A stretch of 64,000 nucleotides of DNA, taken from assembly GCA_964507325.1 (NCBI GenBank), contig CAZDQL010000013.1, positions 32,118-96,117 of the forward strand, read 5' to 3'. The notes beneath the pieces are model-generated. The model had not been told where the DNA came from, made no database searches, and saw only the letters and a list, made by a program, of their open reading frames with translations. Every line of letters starts with the position of its first letter. The first letter of the stretch is position 1. The translations under genes and the position numbers were made by a program. Of this stretch, positions 37,508 through 44,892 are shown piece by piece. The stretch comes from CAZDQL01 sp964507325 (GTDB lineage: Bacteria; Planctomycetota; UBA1135; GCA-002686595).

Positions 37508-37771
37508 TCAGGCGGCGTCGTCACCCGCGCGAGCGGCGCGGAGGAGCTCGATGTCGACCTCCGCGAAGGGATCCTCGGCGGCGGGCTGGAAGCCCGCCGC
37601 CAGGAGAGCTGATAGGTATCTGGGGGAGGCCGTGAGCTCGATCCGCAGGCGCTCGCCCGTCTCCGGATCCACCCACAAGAGCCAGGTGGGTCGCGGCAGA
37701 GAGCTGCCCGAAGTGCGGACATCGCCGCGCGCGGCTCTCTCGTCGGGGTGGTCGTCTCGCTCGTGTGCCAT
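37508..37771 (-). CDS. Small hypothetical protein
   Basis: I take the ATG at 37771 (MAHERDDHPDERA), giving 87 residues; an upstream frame to 37894 is Pro/Arg-rich and unlikely to be coding. After a charged start, residues 28-85 contain TWLLWVDPETGERLRIELTA and LSALLAAGFQPAAEDPF, a plausible small alpha/beta domain. There is no signal peptide and I know no family. It lies 74 bases before the transporter gene on the same strand, after a hairpin that likely ends the upstream transcript. Confidence 0.55.
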   Translation of the reverse strand: MAHERDDHPDERAARGDVRTSGSSLPRPTWLLWVDPETGERLRIELTASPRYLSALLAAGFQPAAEDPFAEVDIELLRAARAGDDAA

Positions 37772-37903
37772 GTCGCTCGCCGGCTGCGCGCCGGGCGGGT
37801 TCCTCTGGGGCCTTTGTCGACAACCGGCCGGTTCCATTTCACCGATCTGGAGAACTTCACCGAGCGCGGACAAACCGCAGCGGTCGTCGGGCACCGTTAC
37901 GCG

Positions 37904-37933
37904 GGCGCCGGGGCGGCATTCAACCCCGGCGCC
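37904..37933 (-). terminator. Strong hairpin after the phosphodiesterase gene
   Basis: GGCGCCGGGG at 37904-37913 and CCCCGGCGCC at 37924-37933 form a perfect 10-bp stem with a 10-base loop. It begins 24 bases beyond the stop of the minus-strand phosphodiesterase gene. There is no U-tract, as is common for high-GC terminators. Confidence 0.55.
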
Positions 37934-37956
37934 ATCACGGGAGCGTCAAGCCCCGA

Positions 37957-40404
37957 TCAGGGTCTCGAAAGCGGACGGTACTGCATGTACTCGGGCGCAG
38001 TCAGCCCCAGCGCGTCGAGCACGGTCGGGGCGACGTGCATGACGCTCACCCCCTCCGCGGGCACCTGGACCGGGGCACTCGAGAAAAAGATTCCCGTGAC
38101 GATCCGTGGCGAAACCGAGGCGTGATCCCCGGACCAATTGTTCGAGTTGTTCTTGGTCAGCGGGCCGGGCACGACCCCCTCATCGGTGTCGACCAACTTG
38201 ACCTGGCTCATCACGGTATTCCACGAGACGCGGTAAAACTCCGCGCACCCGAGCTGCAGGTCGGCGCAGGGCCAGTCCAGCTCACCCCACTCGACGCTGC
38301 TCCCCTCGTACAGGTCAGCCATGATGGCGTAGTCCATCACCACCCTGCGCGGCTCGGCGTAGGGAGCGTCCTCCGGCCCCGGGTCGGTGATCGTGAGCAG
38401 CTTCTCGCCGATCTCGCGCAAGAGGGGCCGCGCCTCCTCCTTGGGGACGATCCCATCGGGCTCCCGGTCGGCCATGTTGACGTAGATCATGCCCAGCCCC
38501 AGGGAGTAGGCGCGGGTGCGCGACCAGTCGACCACGCTCGCCACCCGCGGCGCGCCCTTCTTGGCGCGGGCCGAGTCGAGCACCAGGTAGCCCTCCTCCG
38601 CCAGCCAGTTGTTGACCTCGAACTCCCGGCGGAAGCTCGTGAAGCCGTGGTCCGCGCACATGAAGAGCGCGTCCTCCGGCTGCATGCGCTGGAGCACCTC
38701 GCCCACGATGCGGTCGATCTGCTCGTAGATGGCGGGGATGACGTCCTTCAGGGCCGTGGGCTCGTCGAAGAAGTCCACCACCCGGGCCGCCTCCTCGGGG
38801 TCGTGCAGGGGATGCTCGGGATCGTGGTACTTGTACATCATGTGCTGCACGCGGTCGGGGGTGCTGAAGACCGCGAAGAGCAGCTCCCAGTCGTCCCGCT
38901 CCAGGCAGGCGTAGGCCAGGCGCTCGCGCCAGGCCATGGTGAACTCGATGTCCTCCAGGAAGACGTCCACCGGCAGCGCCCTGTCCTTGAGCTGGTTGGT
39001 CATGCACGACCAGCCGAGGGTCTCGTAGGGACCGCCGGTCCAGTCGGCGAGCTGGGCCGAGAACTCGGGGGGCGAGCTGACCGGTTGCCAGAAGGGCGGG
39101 TTCTGCGGATCGATGTCGAAGGTGTGCAGGTAGATCGTCAGCGGATCCTCCATGCTCATCACCCGCGCCCGCGTGATGCCCCCGGCGCGCACCAGCCGGT
39201 TGAGCTCGAAGGGCAGGCGGAACCAGTCGGTCCACTCCCCCTCCCCCGCCTCGTGGGTCTGACCGGCGATGGTGATCGCCAGGCCGTCGCCCTTGCGCTC
39301 GATCACCATGTCGAGGCTCGCGCGGTGATTCCAGGGCTCCCGCTCGAAGTCGTCGATCTCGTCATTGATCTCGGCGCGCCGGTCGCGCAGGGCGCTGCTC
39401 TCCTTCCACCCCTTCGCAGTCTGGAGCTTCTCTTCCACCTCCGCCAATTCGGCCTTGAGGGGTTCGACCTCGGTGAAGTTCACCGGGCCGTAGACCTCGG
39501 TCTCGATGCGACCGTCGCGCTCGTCGACGCGGAAGATGGTGCCCGTCGAGGACTTGTTCTTCTTCAAGAGGAAGCCCCTGGGAGTGCGGACCGGCTCCCC
39601 CTCGTCGGTGGTGTAGAGGAACCACTCGCCGTTGCCCGCCCCGCGCACGTCCGGCAGCCCGAGCCCCGCCAAGACCCTGGCGCCGGGGGTCGGGGGGCGC
39701 CCGAAGGCGAGGGCGGCGTCGAGGACGATCGCTCGCTTGCCCCCCCGCGCGGCCAAATCCCAGAAGCCCGGCTGGCTGACGTTGTTCGTGTAGACGCCGG
39801 GGACCGAGGAGGGCACGTCCTCAGCCCCGCGCAGGGTGGCGAAGCCCCCCGCCGCCCCCAGTCCGAGGGCCAAGAAGGACGCCAGGAAGAGGTTCGCCCG
39901 CAGGACCAGGCGGAAGATCAGCAGGAACACCACCAGGGCGGCGAGCCCCACACCCCCGGCGAGCCCCCAGGCGGGGTAGCCGTGGAAGAGGCCCAGGAGC
40001 CCGGTGGGCTCGAGCTCTCCGAGCTGCTTCTCCTCGATCTTGAGGTGCCCGAAGTCGGGCACGGGCAGGCCTCCGGAGTGGCGCTTGATGAAGCTCGGGA
40101 TGTTGTTCACCAAGGGGTTGGTGCCCGTGTTGAGGGCCGCCCACCCCGCCGCGGACTCGGCCGGATTGGTGGAGACGAGTGGAGCGAAGGTGCCCTTCTG
40201 CGCCAGTGCCTCGAGGTTGGGCAGGCGCCCCTCCCCCAGCATGCGCTCCACCGTGCGCGCATCCGCCCCGTCGAATCCCAGGATGACCACCCTTCCTCCA
40301 GCTGCAGCGCGCGGAGAGACCGGAACCAGGGAGAGGGCGATGCCCAGGAGCAGGGCCAGGGTGCCGAAGGCCGTGAGGCGCCTGGGGGAGGAGAAGGGGT
40401 TCAT
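37957..40404 (-). CDS. Membrane-anchored alkaline phosphatase superfamily (type I phosphodiesterase) protein
   Basis: I start at ATG 40404 (MNPFSSPRR) ahead of a hydrophobic segment; a start at 40443 is also possible. Family metal ligands and catalytic sites are visible: VVILGFDGAD, STNPAESAAGW with the nucleophile Ser or nearby residue, STPDRVQHMMYKYHD, CADHGFTSF and GDHASVSP. This matches nucleotide pyrophosphatase/phosphodiesterase-like enzymes. Unusually, residues about 120-190 contain two or three membrane segments (GLAGGVGLAALVVFLLIFRL, LFLASFLALGLGAAGGF) inserted between the nucleophile and later metal ligands. Length, 815 residues, is large. Substrate unknown; a lipid headgroup is one possibility. 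Confidence 0.85.
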   Translation of the reverse strand: MNPFSSPRRLTAFGTLALLLGIALSLVPVSPRAAAGGRVVILGFDGADARTVERMLGEGRLPNLEALAQKGTFAPLVSTNPAESAAGWAALNTGTNPLVNNIPSFIKRHSGGLPVPDFGHLKIEEKQLGELEPTGLLGLFHGYPAWGLAGGVGLAALVVFLLIFRLVLRANLFLASFLALGLGAAGGFATLRGAEDVPSSVPGVYTNNVSQPGFWDLAARGGKRAIVLDAALAFGRPPTPGARVLAGLGLPDVRGAGNGEWFLYTTDEGEPVRTPRGFLLKKNKSSTGTIFRVDERDGRIETEVYGPVNFTEVEPLKAELAEVEEKLQTAKGWKESSALRDRRAEINDEIDDFEREPWNHRASLDMVIERKGDGLAITIAGQTHEAGEGEWTDWFRLPFELNRLVRAGGITRARVMSMEDPLTIYLHTFDIDPQNPPFWQPVSSPPEFSAQLADWTGGPYETLGWSCMTNQLKDRALPVDVFLEDIEFTMAWRERLAYACLERDDWELLFAVFSTPDRVQHMMYKYHDPEHPLHDPEEAARVVDFFDEPTALKDVIPAIYEQIDRIVGEVLQRMQPEDALFMCADHGFTSFRREFEVNNWLAEEGYLVLDSARAKKGAPRVASVVDWSRTRAYSLGLGMIYVNMADREPDGIVPKEEARPLLREIGEKLLTITDPGPEDAPYAEPRRVVMDYAIMADLYEGSSVEWGELDWPCADLQLGCAEFYRVSWNTVMSQVKLVDTDEGVVPGPLTKNNSNNWSGDHASVSPRIVTGIFFSSAPVQVPAEGVSVMHVAPTVLDALGLTAPEYMQYRPLSRP

Positions 40405-40535
40405 GGTCTCGGGCTGGGGCGCGGATGGAGCTGGGGTTAGCATGTTGGGCCGGTCTCTCGACGGGACCCTTCTCGTCTCCTCCGTGCGCCCAACCGGGGA
40501 GAACGAGTCGGGAGGTTAGGTCAGCCCAACGAAGC

Positions 40536-41690
40536 ATGTCAATCGGCCGAGCAACCGGACGCTGCGTAGTCGAAGGCGTCCAATACGCGGGTACCCGCCG
40601 CCCGTTGGGGGCGGTGCGCGGGGCGGTGCCCTTGGCGCTGGTGCTCCTGGGAGCGCTCCTGGGCCTGGCGGTGGTGGCCTGGCTCTCCTGCGTGGACCGG
40701 CAGGACGGGGAGCGGGCAGTCGAGCCCGGCGCGACCCCCGCGCCCACGCCGTCGGTCGCACCGGCCGAGGAACCGGGGGGGCAGCGGCAGGCCTCCGGGC
40801 CGGTGAACGGGGCGATCGAGGTCGGGATCGACCACCCCTACAAGAGGCTGCCGCGCAGCTTCGAGGGGACGGGCACCATCACCGGGGTGGTCGAGGTGGT
40901 CGGCGGGCGCCCCTTCCCCACCAGCTGGCGGCTGGTGATCGAACCCTCCCGCTTCGGCGTCGGACGGGAGCACGCCGAGCGCCGCGAGCGCGAGTTCGAC
41001 GGATCCCAGCGCACCTTCGAAGAGCAGGAGCTGGCCCTAGGCGGCTACCGCATCTACGCCGAGGCGCCGGGGCTGAACAGCCGCGTGCAGGAGGTGCTCC
41101 TCTTCCGCCTGGCGGGCAGCGCGGGTCCCTCGGGCGGGATCCACAAGCACCTGATCCTGCACCTGACCCCCAGCGGATTCATGGACGGCGCGGTGACCGA
41201 CGAGCGGGGCCAGCCGGTGCCGGGGCTGCCCGTCGTGCTCGAGAACCTGGCCGACCACTCCCGGCTCACGACACAGACCAACGGGGCTGGAGTGTGGCGC
41301 TTCGACGGGCTGGTGGACGGGCGTTACCAGCTCTTCCTGGGCGACCCGAACGGTCCGCTGATCCCCGCGGAGCCGATCAACTACCTGGCTCCCCAGCGCC
41401 GCCACCCCGACCAGGTCGTGCCCTGCACCAGCACCGTGGAGATCATCACCCGGGACGAGTTGGGGGTGCCGGTGGAGGGGGTGACGGTGCGCGGCTTCGG
41501 CACCCCCCACGGGACCTTCACGGTGGTCAGCGAGTCCGACGGCGTGGCCCGGGTGCACTTCCTGCGCGCCGGACGCTACCGGGTGCGCGCCTCGGGACGG
41601 GAGGGTCAACGCGGCAAGGCCGACTTCGTGCTCGATGGCACGCAGGAGCTCGAGCGCGTGGAGATCCAGATGCATCCAGAGGAGCGCTGA
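40536..41690 (+). CDS. Membrane-anchored protein with carboxypeptidase regulatory-like domains
   Basis: The start is ATG 40536; the frame is open upstream to 40425 but overlaps the divergent promoter region. Residues 25-50 form one membrane anchor (VPLALVLLGALLGLAVVAWL), then a Pro/Ala linker. Two or three transthyretin-like (CarboxypepD_reg) units follow, recognisable from GAVTDERGQPVPGLPVVLEN...GVWRFDGLVDGRYQLFL and ITRDELGVPVEGVTVRGFGT...GVARVHFLRAGRYRV. Such domains serve in cell-surface binding or as stalks. The gene diverges from the phosphodiesterase gene; short GTTGGGC/GCCCAAC inverted repeats flank the 132-base gap. Confidence 0.8.
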   Translation: MSIGRATGRCVVEGVQYAGTRRPLGAVRGAVPLALVLLGALLGLAVVAWLSCVDRQDGERAVEPGATPAPTPSVAPAEEPGGQRQASGPVNGAIEVGIDHPYKRLPRSFEGTGTITGVVEVVGGRPFPTSWRLVIEPSRFGVGREHAERREREFDGSQRTFEEQELALGGYRIYAEAPGLNSRVQEVLLFRLAGSAGPSGGIHKHLILHLTPSGFMDGAVTDERGQPVPGLPVVLENLADHSRLTTQTNGAGVWRFDGLVDGRYQLFLGDPNGPLIPAEPINYLAPQRRHPDQVVPCTSTVEIITRDELGVPVEGVTVRGFGTPHGTFTVVSESDGVARVHFLRAGRYRVRASGREGQRGKADFVLDGTQELERVEIQMHPEER

Positions 41691-41702
41691 GGGCGCACTG
41701 CG

Positions 41703-43052
41703 GTGCAGGCAAGCGAGGGAGCCGCTCCGTCACGGGTGCGCGACGTGCTGCGGCTGGCTTGGCCCGCGATGGCCTCCTTCGTGTGCAACAGCGCCTACCG
41801 CATCAACGACCAGTTCTGGGTCCAGGGTCTGGGGCCGGAGGCCCACGCGGCGCTGGGGCCGTCGACCTTCCTCCTGATCCTGAACTTCTCGGTCTTCTTC
41901 CTGGCGGTCTCGGGCTCGATGACCCTGGTCTCCCGGGCCACCGGCGCGCGGGAGGCGAGCGAGCGGGATCGGGCCATCCGCCACGCCCTGGTGTTGGCGG
42001 TGGCGGTCGCGGTGCTGCTCGCCGTCGTCGGCACACCCCTGGCGCGGTCGATCATCACGGCCATCGGAGCCCGGGGACGAGCGGCGGAGCTGGGCACGCA
42101 GTACATCGAGACGATCTACCTGGTGAGCGTCCCCCTGGCCCTGGCCCCCCTGGTCGAGACGATCTTCATTTCGATGGGTCACACGCGCATCCCGCTGGCG
42201 CTCCAGATCCTCGCCGTGACCGCCAATCTGATCCTGAACCCCTGCCTGATCTACGGCCTGGGGCCCTTCCCCGAGCTGGGGATGGCGGGGGCGGCGTGGG
42301 CCACTGGAGCCTCCCGCGCCCTGAGCGCGGGCTTGGGCCTGGTGCTCCTGGCGCGGTTCTTCGGAGTGCGCTACTTCGCGCCCGAGCGTCTGGAGCTCCG
42401 CCGACTGGTGCAGATCGCGCGCATCGGCATCCCCTCGGCGCTCTCGATCGCGATCTACTCCGCGGTGTACTTCGCCCTGATCCGCGGCATCCTGGCCCCC
42501 CTCGGGGACGCGGTGCTCGCGGGCCTCTCGATCGGCTTCAACGTCTTCGAGGGGGTGGCCTTCCCGATCTACCTGGGGATCGCGGTGGCCGGCTCCTCGC
42601 TCGTGGGACGCAACCTGGGGGCGGGGGCGCTGGAGCACGCGGACCAAGCGGTGCGCAGCCTGCGGCTCTGCGCGTTGGGCGCGGGGGGTCTCTTCGCGGT
42701 CGCCTTCCTGGTCCTGGGGCCGGTGGCGGTGCCGCTCTTCACCGACGATCCGGAGGTGGCGCGACAGACCCTGCTCTACGTGATGGTGCTCTCCGCCTCC
42801 CAGCTCTTCGTGGCCTTCGAGGCGGTCCAGGAGAAGGTGCTCATGGGCGCGGGACACACGGCGCCGATCTTCTGGGTCAGCGTTCCCGGCAACGTGCTGC
42901 GGCTGCCGATCGGCTACCTCTTCGCGGTGGGCTTGGGTGGCGGAGCGCTGGGCGTGTGGTGGGCGGTCAACCTGACGACCGTGCTCAAGGCGGGCGCCTA
43001 CCTGTGGATCGTGGAGCGCAAGGCGTGGCGCAAGGCGGCGCTCGCGCCGTAG
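41703..43052 (+). CDS. MATE-family efflux transporter
   Basis: The 449-residue protein has about twelve membrane segments in two similar halves. It shows typical MATE segments such as RLAWPAMASFVCNSAYRINDQFWVQGLG at the start, LNLGAGALEHADQAVR (the GQN.GA-type loop) in the middle, and a repeat of the N-terminal pattern in the second half (ARIGIPSALSIAIYSAVYFA). MATE proteins export cationic drugs or metabolites using Na+ or H+. It starts with a GTG 12 bases after the regulatory-fold gene and ends before a strong terminator. Confidence 0.92.
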   Translation: MQASEGAAPSRVRDVLRLAWPAMASFVCNSAYRINDQFWVQGLGPEAHAALGPSTFLLILNFSVFFLAVSGSMTLVSRATGAREASERDRAIRHALVLAVAVAVLLAVVGTPLARSIITAIGARGRAAELGTQYIETIYLVSVPLALAPLVETIFISMGHTRIPLALQILAVTANLILNPCLIYGLGPFPELGMAGAAWATGASRALSAGLGLVLLARFFGVRYFAPERLELRRLVQIARIGIPSALSIAIYSAVYFALIRGILAPLGDAVLAGLSIGFNVFEGVAFPIYLGIAVAGSSLVGRNLGAGALEHADQAVRSLRLCALGAGGLFAVAFLVLGPVAVPLFTDDPEVARQTLLYVMVLSASQLFVAFEAVQEKVLMGAGHTAPIFWVSVPGNVLRLPIGYLFAVGLGGGALGVWWAVNLTTVLKAGAYLWIVERKAWRKAALAP

Positions 43053-43054
43053 CG

Positions 43055-43107
43055 GCATCCCTCGCGCGCCGCGGGGCAGTACCGAGCCCGCCGCGCGCGA
43101 GGGATGC
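43055..43107. terminator. Bidirectional terminator between convergent genes
   Basis: GCATCCCTCGCGCG (43055-43068) and CGCGCGAGGGATGC (43094-43107) form a perfect 14-bp stem; GGGC/GCCC inside the 25-base loop can extend it. It lies exactly between the stop of the MATE gene and that of the trans-sulfuration gene, so it can serve both. Confidence 0.75.
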
Positions 43108-43110
43108 TCC

Positions 43111-44298
43111 TCAGAAGGCCCCCAGGAAGTCCGCCACCAGGTCCTGGGGATCCTCGATCCCTACCGCGACGCGCACCATCCCGGGGACGACTCCCGCCTG
43201 GGCTCGCTGGCGCTCGTCGAGGGCTGCGTGGGACATGAAGGCCGGCAGGCTGACGATCGTCTCCACGCCCCCCAGACTGGGGGCGTCGGCGGCCAGGCGC
43301 AGGCGTGAGACGTAGTCGCGCAGGACGCCGTCCCCTCCCCGGTGCACGAAGGAGAGGACGCTGCCGGCCCCGGAGAGGAGCCGCTGGCAGAGGGCGTGGT
43401 CGGGGTGCGTGGCCAGGCCCGGGTAGTGCACGCAACCCACCTGGGAGTGGTCCTCCAGGGCCCGCGCCAGCGCCTGGGCGCCTGCGGCCTGGGCGCGGAC
43501 GCGCAGGGCCAGGGTCTTCACTCCGCGGGCGATCAGGACCGCCGCGGCCGGGTCGAGGATCGCCCCCAGGGTCTTGCGCAGCTGGCGCACGCGGGCGATC
43601 CGCTCCCCCCCGCCAGAGACCACCCCGGCCACGAGATCGGAATGACCGCCGAGGAACTTGCTGGCGGAGTGCACCGCCAGGTCCGCACCGAGCTCCAGGG
43701 GGCGCTGGAACACGGGGGTCGCGAAGGTGGCGTCGACCAGGAGTGCCGCGCCCAGGGAGTGCGCACGAGCCGCGAGGCGCGGGAGGTCCGCCACCAACAG
43801 GGTGGGGTTCGAGAGGCTCTCGCAGACGACCGCTCCCACCGGGCGACCCTCCAGGTCCGCCAGGCGGTCGGGGTCGCGCACGTCGAAGTCCCACACCTCG
43901 AATCCCAGGGGCTCCAGCTCCCCGCGCACCAGCTCGAGGGTGCCGCCGTAGAGCTGGTGTGCCAGCGCGATCGTGGCTCGCGGCGGCGTGACCGCGCGGA
44001 TGGCGGCGAAGAGGGCCGCCACTCCGGAGGCGAAGAGCGCGCACTCCTGCGCACCCTCCAACTCCGCCAGGGCCTCTTCGACCGCCTCCACCGTCGGATT
44101 GCGGTAGCGCGAGTAGACCCACGCCGCGTCCCAGTCCCCGCGGTCGGTGAGCGTGTGGGTGCCGGCGTGTTGCAGGAAGGTCGAGGACCGCTCCAGGGGA
44201 AGGGCCAGGCCGGGGCGCTCCGGATCGGGTCGCCTGCCGGCGTGTACGCAGCGCGTAGAGTCGCCGCGCTTCGGCCTGGGGTCGTGATCAGCAGCCAT
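43111..44298 (-). CDS. Cystathionine gamma-synthase/lyase family PLP enzyme
   Basis: The 395-residue protein is a full-length Cys/Met metabolism PLP enzyme. It has YSRYRNPTVEAVEEALAELE with the phosphate-contacting Tyr/Arg, HQLYGGT, the VCESLSNPTL strand, VDATFATP (Asp to pyridine N) and HSASKFLGGHSDLVAG with the Schiff-base Lys. The C-terminal end MVRVAVGIEDPQDLVAD is typical. It could be cystathionine gamma-synthase, gamma-lyase or methionine gamma-lyase; the sequence does not decide. It is transcribed divergently from the FabZ-like gene. Confidence 0.93.
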   Translation of the reverse strand: MAADHDPRPKRGDSTRCVHAGRRPDPERPGLALPLERSSTFLQHAGTHTLTDRGDWDAAWVYSRYRNPTVEAVEEALAELEGAQECALFASGVAALFAAIRAVTPPRATIALAHQLYGGTLELVRGELEPLGFEVWDFDVRDPDRLADLEGRPVGAVVCESLSNPTLLVADLPRLAARAHSLGAALLVDATFATPVFQRPLELGADLAVHSASKFLGGHSDLVAGVVSGGGERIARVRQLRKTLGAILDPAAAVLIARGVKTLALRVRAQAAGAQALARALEDHSQVGCVHYPGLATHPDHALCQRLLSGAGSVLSFVHRGGDGVLRDYVSRLRLAADAPSLGGVETIVSLPAFMSHAALDERQRAQAGVVPGMVRVAVGIEDPQDLVADFLGAF

Positions 44299-44388
44299 GT
44301 GGCTATCCTACGCGCCAGGTCGCGACCACTATCCCTCCCGATCGGGCGATTGCACCGGCATCGACATCCCGTACACTCTCCGCCCCCG

Positions 44389-44880
44389 ATGCCGGAAGCC
44401 AAGCGCATCTTCGAGTTCGAGGACGTCGATCTCTCCCGGGTCGTCGTGGAGCGCCAGGAGCTCGACCGCTACCTGCGCCAGCGCGGCCGCCTGGCGATGC
44501 TGGACGGGGTGCTGCACGAGGACGTCGACGGACGCCTCGTGATCGGCTACGCGGACATCCGCTCCGACGACTGGTGGGCGCGCGACCACGTCCCGGGGCG
44601 GCCGATGTTCCCCGGAGCCCTGCAGATAGAGGTCGCGGCGCAGCTGGCCGCCTACGACTACGCCGCCCACCGCGTACCCGGCCCGGTCCCCGACGACACC
44701 TTCGTCGGCTTCGGCGGCGTGGACAAGGTGCGCTTCCGCTCCCTGATCGTGCCCGACTGCCGCCTGGTCATGGCGGTCTTCCTGCTCAAGCACTCGCGGC
44801 GGGTCTTCCGCTACCAGGCGCAGGGCTTCGTGGACCGCAAGCTGGTCTTCGAGGGGGAGATCCTGGGCGTCCTGGTCTGA
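44389..44880 (+). CDS. FabZ-like hotdog-fold 3-hydroxyacyl-ACP dehydratase
   Basis: I start at ATG 44389, giving 163 residues; the long frame upstream is antisense to the PLP enzyme. The FabZ/FabA active-site pattern is kept: RDHVPGRPMFPGALQIEVAAQ provides the catalytic His (HVPG for HFPG) and, on the helix, Glu. The FGGVDKVRFRSLIVPDCRL segment matches the FabZ strand 'gi.kaRFR..V.PGD'. FabZ dehydrates 3-hydroxyacyl-ACP in fatty acid synthesis. The N-terminal 30 residues are longer than in E. coli FabZ. Because other fab genes are absent here, a role in a specialised lipid pathway is possible. Confidence 0.85.
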   Translation: MPEAKRIFEFEDVDLSRVVVERQELDRYLRQRGRLAMLDGVLHEDVDGRLVIGYADIRSDDWWARDHVPGRPMFPGALQIEVAAQLAAYDYAAHRVPGPVPDDTFVGFGGVDKVRFRSLIVPDCRLVMAVFLLKHSRRVFRYQAQGFVDRKLVFEGEILGVLV

Positions 44881-44892
44881 CGGGGCCGGCCC

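Noticed and set aside
43342..44388. Extended N-terminus of the FabZ-like protein (frame open from 43342)
   Set aside because: This part is antisense to the well-conserved PLP enzyme; the hotdog domain begins shortly after ATG 44389.
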